From contig UQUD01000098.1 in assembly GCA_900544225.1 (NCBI GenBank), forward strand, positions 1 to 6,928: a stretch of 6,928 nt of DNA, written 5' to 3'. Under the pieces are notes generated by a model. It was not told where the DNA came from. It saw only the letters and a program-made list of their open reading frames with translations, and did not search any database. Positions 1 to 5,176 of this stretch are shown piece by piece. Positions within the stretch are counted from its first letter, which is position 1, and each line of letters starts with the position of its first letter. A program made the translations under genes and the position numbers. Source of the DNA: an uncultured Collinsella sp. GTDB lineage: Bacteria; Actinomycetota; Coriobacteriia; Coriobacteriales; Coriobacteriaceae.

Positions 1-1
1 A

Positions 2-151
2 ACGGAGTGGGCGGATATGCCTGCTAAGGGCGCCGTTTGCCGTGTTGCCCATAAGCTCGCTGCGGCGACCTCGGGCGTTTCGATGGCAGACGCCACGCTG
101 TTCTATCTTTCGACCCGCGGTCTCAAGGCCTGCCTGGAACGCTTTATCTAA
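2..151 (+). CDS. C-terminal end of an unidentified protein (5'-truncated by window edge)
   Basis: An open frame enters from the left edge and gives 49 residues before the TAA at 149-151. The visible tail reads TEWADMPAKG..., continues through an Ala-rich helical-looking stretch and ends ...LKACLERFI. I do not recognise the family: no catalytic motif, membrane segment or repeat is visible. It is called coding because the frame stays open to the edge, its codon use matches the downstream operon, and a plausible promoter follows the stop. It lies 74 bp upstream of a glycosyltransferase operon on the same strand. It could therefore belong to the same polysaccharide locus, but the intervening promoter-like sequence means it need not be cotranscribed. 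Function unknown. Confidence 0.6.
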   Translation, partial: TEWADMPAKGAVCRVAHKLAAATSGVSMADATLFYLSTRGLKACLERFI

Positions 152-182
152 TTCTGGGCGCTGCCGCGCGCCATTGCTTCGC

Positions 183-191
183 TGCTAAAAT
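183..191 (+). promoter_or_regulatory. Possible extended -10 promoter for the glycosyltransferase operon
   Basis: TGCTAAAAT fits an extended -10 element (TGn followed by TAAAAT, one mismatch to TATAAT). No good -35 hexamer lies 16-18 bp upstream. Transcription would start near 198 and give a leader of under 30 nt before the TTG start at 226. The spacer is only 74 bp and this is its one AT-rich patch. Pattern match only. Confidence 0.4.
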
Positions 192-214
192 ATCCCTGTT
201 ACACGCTATTCAAC

Positions 215-220
215 AGGAGG
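215..220 (+). promoter_or_regulatory. Ribosome binding site that fixes a TTG start
   Basis: A perfect AGGAGG sits 5 nt before TTG at 226. No in-frame ATG or GTG is better placed: the glycosyltransferase core motif begins only nine codons into the protein, and the next in-frame ATG (residue 58) lies beyond the NDGSTD motif. The strong site therefore supports the rare TTG as the true start. Confidence 0.8.
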
Positions 221-225
221 TTCTC

Positions 226-1344
226 TTGCAGAACTCTGATACCCCTAAAGTTTCGCTGCTTGTTCCCATCTGCAACGTTGAGCGCTACCTGCACGAGTGC
301 CTCGATTCAGCCATTGCTCAGACGCTCAAGGACATCGAGATCATCTGCATCAACGATGGCTCCACCGATAGCTCGCCGGATATCATTCGCGAGTACATGG
401 CACGCGATGCGCGCGTCAAGATGATTGACAAGGCCAACAGCGGCTACGGCGACTCGATGAATCGCGGCCTGGAGATGGCGTGTGGCGAGTACGTGGGCAT
501 TTTGGAGTCCGATGACTTTATGTTCGAGGATTCGCTCCAAAAGCTGGTTGCCAAGGCTGACGCCGAGCACGCCGATGTTGTTAAGGGCGACTTCTACCTG
601 TACTGGTCCACGCCCAGCAAGCGCCGCGAGTTGTTTGGGATTATCGACGAGTATATGACGGGTGCGGCGTATCGTCCCGTCGATCGACCGGGCATTTTCT
701 ACCGCAAGCCGTCCATTTGGTCGGCCATCTATCGTCGCGAGTTTCTCAACGACAATCAGATTCGGTTCCTTCCCACGCCGGGTGCCTCGTATCAGGATGC
801 GGGTTTTAACTTTAAGGTCTGGGCAAGCGCCGAGCGTGCTGCGTTTATTGCGGATCCCATTTTGTGCTATCGCCAGGATAACGAGAAGAGCTCCGTTAAT
901 TCGCCCAACAAGGTGTTTTGCGTGTGCGACGAATATGCCGAGATGCAGCGCTTTTTGGATGAACGCCCCGAGCTCAAGGCTCGGCTCCAGGGCATTTTAA
1001 TGCGCATGAAGGTCGATACGTACCGCTGGAATGACGAGCGTCTGGTCGATGAGTTGCGTGAGCGGTTTTGGGAGAAGGCGTCTCCCGAGCTTAAGGCTGA
1101 TTGGGATGCCGATCGCTTTGACCTGTCGCTCTTCGACCCGCGCGGCGAGACCGACCTGCGTTTGATGGTCAAATCGCCCCGTGCCTATATCGATTCGCGC
1201 TTTGGCTTTAAAAAGCCGGGCAAGCTCAATACGTTTAAGCACTACTTTAAGATAGGCGGGCTGCCGCTGGTCTGGCGCGTGCTGACGTATCAGCGTACCT
1301 ACGGCGATAACCCGCATCCCGACGACGTGCCGGCGGCACAGTAG
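226..1344 (+). CDS. Family 2 glycosyltransferase (surface polysaccharide)
   Basis: This 372-aa protein is a GT-A-fold, family 2 glycosyltransferase that should transfer a sugar from a nucleotide-sugar donor onto a lipid-linked glycan at the cytoplasmic face of the membrane. The N-terminal nucleotide-binding strand is VSLLVPICNVERYL (residues 9-22), NDGSTD is at 43-48, and ESDD at 94-97 is the metal-binding DxD-equivalent. GYGDSMNRGLE (73-83) is typical of capsule-type GT2 enzymes. YQDAGFNFK (189-197) resembles the acceptor-side acidic motif that supplies the catalytic base in this family. No signal peptide or obvious membrane segment is seen. The C-terminal third (about 230-372) is helical and charged with no named domain. 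It is the first gene of a three-gene run, with the next start 12 nt downstream. Donor and acceptor cannot be inferred. Family call firm, pathway call inferred from context. Confidence 0.93.
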   Translation: MQNSDTPKVSLLVPICNVERYLHECLDSAIAQTLKDIEIICINDGSTDSSPDIIREYMARDARVKMIDKANSGYGDSMNRGLEMACGEYVGILESDDFMFEDSLQKLVAKADAEHADVVKGDFYLYWSTPSKRRELFGIIDEYMTGAAYRPVDRPGIFYRKPSIWSAIYRREFLNDNQIRFLPTPGASYQDAGFNFKVWASAERAAFIADPILCYRQDNEKSSVNSPNKVFCVCDEYAEMQRFLDERPELKARLQGILMRMKVDTYRWNDERLVDELRERFWEKASPELKADWDADRFDLSLFDPRGETDLRLMVKSPRAYIDSRFGFKKPGKLNTFKHYFKIGGLPLVWRVLTYQRTYGDNPHPDDVPAAQ

Positions 1345-1347
1345 GAG
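1343..1347 (+). promoter_or_regulatory. Ribosome binding site overlapping the upstream stop codon
   Basis: AGGAG starts inside the TAG stop (1342-1344) of the preceding gene. It lies 3 nt from GTG at 1351 but 9 nt from ATG at 1357, so the ATG is the better-spaced start. The overlap suggests translational coupling between the two glycosyltransferases. Confidence 0.6.
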
Positions 1348-1356
1348 CGCGTGACC

Positions 1357-2424
1357 ATGGCTACCCCTAGGATTTCCGTCGTCGTTCCCATCTACAAGGT
1401 GGAGGAGTGCCTGGCATGGTGCCTGGACTCCCTACTCGCGCAGGATATGCCCGATTGGGAGGGCGTGCTGGTTAACGATGGCTCGCCGGACGGCTCGCGC
1501 GATATCGCCGCTGCCCTTTGCGAAAAGGATACGCGCTTTACGCTGGTTGATAAACCCAACGGTGGTTTGTCGAGCGCGCGTAATGCGGGAATCGCTGCAT
1601 CCTCGGCTCCTATCGTCGCGTTTTTGGATTCCGACGACCGGTTTACGTCTGATGCGTGCCGCGTAATCGTCGATGCCTTTGAGCGTGAGGATTGCGACGT
1701 TTTGACCTTTGGCGCGAACCCGTATCCGTTGGAGGCGGGGTATCCGTGGCTTAACTATGTGCTGAGTCCGCGCGATGTGTCGTTTGTGGGCTATAGCTCC
1801 GACCTGCTGTTTAAGGAAGCATCCCGCCCCTTTGCATGGCGCACCGCTTGCAAGAGCGCTTTTTTGCTGGGCAACGGGATCGTGTTCGATGAAACCGTTA
1901 AATATGGCGAGGATCAGGTCTTTGATTTTGCCGTGTACGGTCGCTCGCACAAGACCGCGCTTATCTCGAACAAACTGTACGACTATCGCGTGGCACGCAA
2001 AGGCTCGCTCATGGACACCATGCGCTATGACGACGAGACGCGCCTGTTGGAGCACGTGAAGATTTACTCCGCGGTGCTTGCTGACTGGCAACGCGACGGT
2101 CTCGATGCTCAGCATGCCGATGACCTGGCGTACTTCCTCTGCGATCTGGTGCTGTACGATGCGCTCAGGTTGCTGGGTTCGGACTGCGGTAAGGTGTTTG
2201 CTGCCGTCGCCGCGGCGCTTGATGGTTCTGCCGTGGGCAACGATGCCGCGCTCGCGCAATGTGCTCCTTCTGTTGCCGCTATGGTGCGTGCGGCACTTGT
2301 CGGTAAGGTGCCTGCTGCTCGTTCGTGCAAAAAGCTCATGTTCGATTACGACGTCTTGAGGTTTGGGCGCCTGGGCGCGTGCAAGCGCATGGCCGCGAAT
2401 GCTCTGGGAAAGCGAGAGGTGTAG
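1357..2424 (+). CDS. Family 2 glycosyltransferase (surface polysaccharide)
   Basis: This is a second GT-A-fold, family 2 glycosyltransferase, about 355 aa. ATG at 1357 is chosen for its spacing from AGGAG; the in-frame GTG at 1351 would add two residues and is the alternative. Numbered from the ATG, the N-terminal strand ISVVVPIYKVEE is at about 6-17, NDGSPDGS at 40-47, GGLSSARNAGI at 69-79 (the classic donor-binding segment) and FLDSDD at 89-94 (metal-binding DxD). YGEDQ around 183-187 fits the ED motif that supplies the catalytic base. The C-terminal 120 residues are Ala- and Leu-rich and helical with no recognised domain. It abuts the next gene exactly, with TAG at 2422-2424 and ATG at 2425. 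It probably adds a different sugar of the same glycan from its neighbours; specificity is not visible. Confidence 0.92.
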   Translation: MATPRISVVVPIYKVEECLAWCLDSLLAQDMPDWEGVLVNDGSPDGSRDIAAALCEKDTRFTLVDKPNGGLSSARNAGIAASSAPIVAFLDSDDRFTSDACRVIVDAFEREDCDVLTFGANPYPLEAGYPWLNYVLSPRDVSFVGYSSDLLFKEASRPFAWRTACKSAFLLGNGIVFDETVKYGEDQVFDFAVYGRSHKTALISNKLYDYRVARKGSLMDTMRYDDETRLLEHVKIYSAVLADWQRDGLDAQHADDLAYFLCDLVLYDALRLLGSDCGKVFAAVAAALDGSAVGNDAALAQCAPSVAAMVRAALVGKVPAARSCKKLMFDYDVLRFGRLGACKRMAANALGKREV

Positions 2425-4911
2425 ATGAGTATCAAGCGTTTAGCGCTTTGCCGCAGCCAGGGCCGCCTGTTTGTGCTGCTTCGTTTTGCCGGCCAGGATA
2501 TCGCGGAGATTATTGAGCAAGAAGGTTCTCAGGCCTTTGTCCGCGCGACGACCAATGGCGTTTGCGTGCCGTCTTTGGCACTGCCGGTCGATCATGGCCG
2601 CGTGCTCGCGCTTTGTCCCTCCGTTGCCGATTATGAGCGCGAGCTCGTTGTCTTGATGCTTCCGTTTATGGACGGCTCTACAATTGACGTCTCATTTGCG
2701 TCCGGCGGTAAAAGGCTGGGCTCTATTCGCCTTGATAGTCGTATTGCCAAGTTGGAATCTAAGATTAATTACAAAGCAAAGCCTGCGCTGTGCGCGCTTG
2801 TCCGCGACGCGCAGCGCGGCGAGTGCTGCGGTCGCTACGAGATCGATGCCGTTCGTTATTTACCGGCAGATGAGGGCGTCGTCTGGCGCTATGAGGTCAA
2901 GTGGGCGGGAGATCCCCAGTGCGTCCCTGAGCTCCAGATCTTCGATACGCACATGAATGCGATCGATGCCACGGTGCATGTGTTTGAGTCGCAGGTCGAT
3001 GTTCCCCAGCAGAACGGATGTCGCGTCAATAAAACGTATCTGAGCGTTGAGATGCCTCAGGATATACGCGATTTTGTCGTGATTGCGGCTGATCCCACGG
3101 GCCAAATCCAGAGTGGATTTTGTGCCATGGATGGTCGTTTGTACAACGGCATGGTCGACGACAGTTGGAACCGCATGAAGGATGCGCGCGCGGATGATGC
3201 GGCCTATCGACGTTGGTTTGAGCAACATCGCGCAAAGCCGGGTGATTTGGCGTGCCAGCGTGTCGCTTCGGCGGCATTTGCCTATAGGCCGCTCGTGAGC
3301 ATTGTAGTGCCGTGCTATAGGACCGATCGGGTTTACCTGCGCGAGTTGCTGGACTCTGTGCTATCCCAGAGCTATGACAACTGGGAATTGCTGCTTATGG
3401 ACGCCTCGCCCGATTGGGACGCGGTGTCCAATCTTGCGGCCGACGCCAATGACGAGCGGGTTTATTGGATTGAGCTGCCTGGTAACGGCGGCATTGTACT
3501 CAACACCAATGCTGGCATTCAGCAAGCGACGGGCGACTACATCGCATTCTTAGACCACGATGACATTCTGGAGCCGGATGCGTTGTTCCACTATGTCGCC
3601 GCGTTGAACAAGGCGGCAGAGGGTGAGCGTCCGCAGGTCCTGTTCTGTGACGAGGACATGTTCCAGAAAACGGGGGAGTGGGGTCAACCGGTCTTTAAGA
3701 CCAAACTCAACGTCGACCTGCTCTATAGCCATAACTGCGTGACGCATTTTCTGATGGTGGAGAAGGCACTTATCGATCGCATTGGCATGTCGCCGGAAGA
3801 CGTCGCTGGCGCCCAGGATTATGATCTGACGCTTCGCTGCCTTGCATCGGGCGCACGCTTTGAGCATATTGCCCACGTGTTGTATCACTGGCGTGTGCAC
3901 CCCGGTTCCACCGCCGATGGCTCTGCAGATAGCAAGCCGTATGCCATTGAAGCCGGTCGTTTGGCGCTGCAGCGTCACTTTGACTCGCTTGGCGTTCACG
4001 GAACGGTCAAGGAGACCGAGACGCCGTTTGTCTATCGCATGCGTTATGCGCTGCCGGAGCCTGCGTCGCTGGTGAGTATTGTGATTCCCACCAAGGATCA
4101 CATTGAGACGCTCGATGCCTGTGTGATGTCTATCGCCCAGAAGGCCACGTATGCCAACTATGAGATCGTCTTGGTAGAGAACAACAGCGAAGCCCCGGAG
4201 ACGTTTGCGTATTACGAAACCCTGCCGGAGCGCGTGGCCGCAGTATCTGAAGGCAAGGGCGTCGCGCGTGTTGTGTACTGGCCGGGCGAGTTCAATTACT
4301 CCCAGATCATCAATTTTGGTGTTGAGCATGCCAAGGGCGACTACTTGCTGCTGCTCAACAATGATACCGAGGTCATAAGCCCGGACTTTATCGAAGAGAT
4401 GATGGGCTATCTGCAGCGTTCCGATGCGGGTGTGGTGGGCGCCAAACTCTATTTTGCCGATCATCTGGTGCAACATGCTGGCATTTTGGTTGGCGTGCGT
4501 GGCGCACTTGCCCATGCCAACCAGGATTTCTCGGCAAAGCGCGAGGGCTATCTTGCGCGCGCCGTGCGGCCGGGCAACTTTAGCGCCGTAACAGGTGCCT
4601 GCCAGATGGTCCGACGCGACGCATTTGAGCAGGTCGGCGGCTACAACGAGGAATTCGCCGTCGGCTTTAACGACGCGGACTTTTGCCTGCGCGTGTGGGA
4701 GGCGGGCTACCGCACCATCTTTACGCCCTATGCCGAGCTGTACCACTACGAGTTCACCTCGCGCGGCAGGGAAGAGGCCAACGAGGAAAAGCTGCGCCGC
4801 TGGAAACGCGAACAGGCACTGTTCATGCAGCGCTGGCCAGAGTTCTTCTTGACGGGCGATCCGTGGTTGGGGCAGAACTTATCCACTGAGAGCGAGTATT
4901 TCTCACTTTAG
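2425..4911 (+). CDS. Bifunctional-type glycosyltransferase with two GT2 domains
   Basis: This 828-aa protein has two consecutive GT-A domains after an N-terminal region of about 285 residues. The start is ATG, directly after the previous stop, with GAGGT at 2416-2420 as ribosome site. Residues 1-255 match no family I recognise; YRRWFEQHRA (261-270) resembles the helix that often precedes such domains. Domain 1 begins at RPLVSIVVPCY (288-298), with MDASPD (325-330), LDHDD (376-380), CDED (408-411), AGAQDYDLTLR (461-471) and LYHWR (486-490). Domain 2 begins at LVSIVIPTKD (549-558), with VENNS (584-588), FNYS (623-626), LLNNDTE (643-649), QHAG (683-686), TGAC (723-726), NDAD (749-752), YHYE (773-776) and SRG (779-781), then GDPWLGQNLS near the C-terminus. 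These are hallmark motifs of large two-domain enzymes in O-antigen and capsule loci, often rhamnan-type. Domain 1 has Met325 where a DD pair is usual. It may add two sugars or alternate linkages; substrates are unknown. Confidence 0.92.
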   Translation: MSIKRLALCRSQGRLFVLLRFAGQDIAEIIEQEGSQAFVRATTNGVCVPSLALPVDHGRVLALCPSVADYERELVVLMLPFMDGSTIDVSFASGGKRLGSIRLDSRIAKLESKINYKAKPALCALVRDAQRGECCGRYEIDAVRYLPADEGVVWRYEVKWAGDPQCVPELQIFDTHMNAIDATVHVFESQVDVPQQNGCRVNKTYLSVEMPQDIRDFVVIAADPTGQIQSGFCAMDGRLYNGMVDDSWNRMKDARADDAAYRRWFEQHRAKPGDLACQRVASAAFAYRPLVSIVVPCYRTDRVYLRELLDSVLSQSYDNWELLLMDASPDWDAVSNLAADANDERVYWIELPGNGGIVLNTNAGIQQATGDYIAFLDHDDILEPDALFHYVAALNKAAEGERPQVLFCDEDMFQKTGEWGQPVFKTKLNVDLLYSHNCVTHFLMVEKALIDRIGMSPEDVAGAQDYDLTLRCLASGARFEHIAHVLYHWRVHPGSTADGSADSKPYAIEAGRLALQRHFDSLGVHGTVKETETPFVYRMRYALPEPASLVSIVIPTKDHIETLDACVMSIAQKATYANYEIVLVENNSEAPETFAYYETLPERVAAVSEGKGVARVVYWPGEFNYSQIINFGVEHAKGDYLLLLNNDTEVISPDFIEEMMGYLQRSDAGVVGAKLYFADHLVQHAGILVGVRGALAHANQDFSAKREGYLARAVRPGNFSAVTGACQMVRRDAFEQVGGYNEEFAVGFNDADFCLRVWEAGYRTIFTPYAELYHYEFTSRGREEANEEKLRRWKREQALFMQRWPEFFLTGDPWLGQNLSTESEYFSL

Positions 4912-5018
4912 AGAGTCGGGATGCCGTTGCATGGTATGGTTTGCCATTTGTTTGATAATAATTATGTGGCAGATGTGTAGTGTAATTGCAGTTAAATGGG
5001 TTAATACAAGTTTGATTA

Positions 5019-5057
5019 AATTGCGCCACGCTTGCCCTACCTGCTTTTTGGCGAATT
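5019..5057. repeat. Imperfect inverted repeat in the spacer
   Basis: AATT-G-CGCCA (5019-5028) pairs with TGGCGAATT (5049-5057), giving nine base pairs with one bulged G and a 20-nt loop. No T-run follows, so it is not a canonical terminator. It could be an operator, a weak RNA hairpin at the end of the upstream transcript, or chance. Role unknown. Confidence 0.3.
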
Positions 5058-5100
5058 AATTAAGGGTGGATGAAAGATTGCTTGTGGCTGGATTGTAGAG

Positions 5101-5135
5101 GTGAAAGAGAGGCGATTTTTTTCGAGCTCTCTCAC
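5101..5135. repeat. Inverted repeat just upstream of the lysozyme -10 box (possible operator)
   Basis: GTGA-AA-GAGAG (5101-5111) pairs with CTCTC-TCAC (5127-5135): nine base pairs with a two-base bulge and a 15-nt loop containing a T-run and a further CGA/TCG pair. The right arm ends 5 bp before the proposed -10 and the repeat covers the -35 region, where a regulator could bind. No regulator gene is nearby. Inference from symmetry and position only. Confidence 0.35.
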
Positions 5136-5137
5136 TT

Positions 5138-5146
5138 TGATATGAT
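5138..5146 (+). promoter_or_regulatory. Extended -10 promoter of the GH25 lysozyme gene
   Basis: TGATATGAT is an extended -10 (TGn plus TATGAT, one mismatch to TATAAT). The region 17 bp upstream is a T-rich tract rather than a clear TTGACA, so recognition would depend on the extended element. Transcription would begin near 5153, leaving a leader of about 24 nt with the ribosome site at 5165-5169. Confidence 0.5.
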
Positions 5147-5164
5147 TGCAACGTTTTTCGTTCG

Positions 5165-5169
5165 AAGGA
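5165..5169 (+). promoter_or_regulatory. Ribosome binding site choosing between two nearby ATGs
   Basis: AAGGA lies 1 nt before ATG at 5171 but 7 nt before the in-frame ATG at 5177. Only the second has workable spacing, so the protein should start MRQIKRQ, which also gives a clean positively charged signal-peptide n-region. Confidence 0.7.
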
Positions 5170-5176
5170 TATGTGC

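Larger units (their letters stand above)
4912..5176 (+). other. AT-rich intergenic spacer between polysaccharide operon and lysozyme gene
   Basis: These 265 bp carry no convincing gene. By hand count 4981-5040 has 23 G+C of 60, well below the operon before it. The spacer holds two inverted repeats (5019-5057 and 5101-5135) and a promoter at 5138-5146. No strong Rho-independent terminator follows the stop at 4911: the best hairpin, ATGG-TTTG-CCAT, has only a 4-bp stem and no proper T-run. Confidence 0.6.

Noticed and set aside
157..172. GGCGC/GCGCC hairpin after the first gene as a terminator
   Set aside because: The stem is only 5 bp and is followed by ATTGCTTCG, not a T-run.
1432..2259. 275-codon minus-strand open frame
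   Set aside because: Antisense to the second glycosyltransferase, with no recognisable domain and no ribosome site to support it.
3550..4746. Long 398-codon minus-strand open frame
   Set aside because: It lies wholly inside the two-domain glycosyltransferase gene, whose plus-strand product has many conserved motifs. High G+C favours long antisense open frames.
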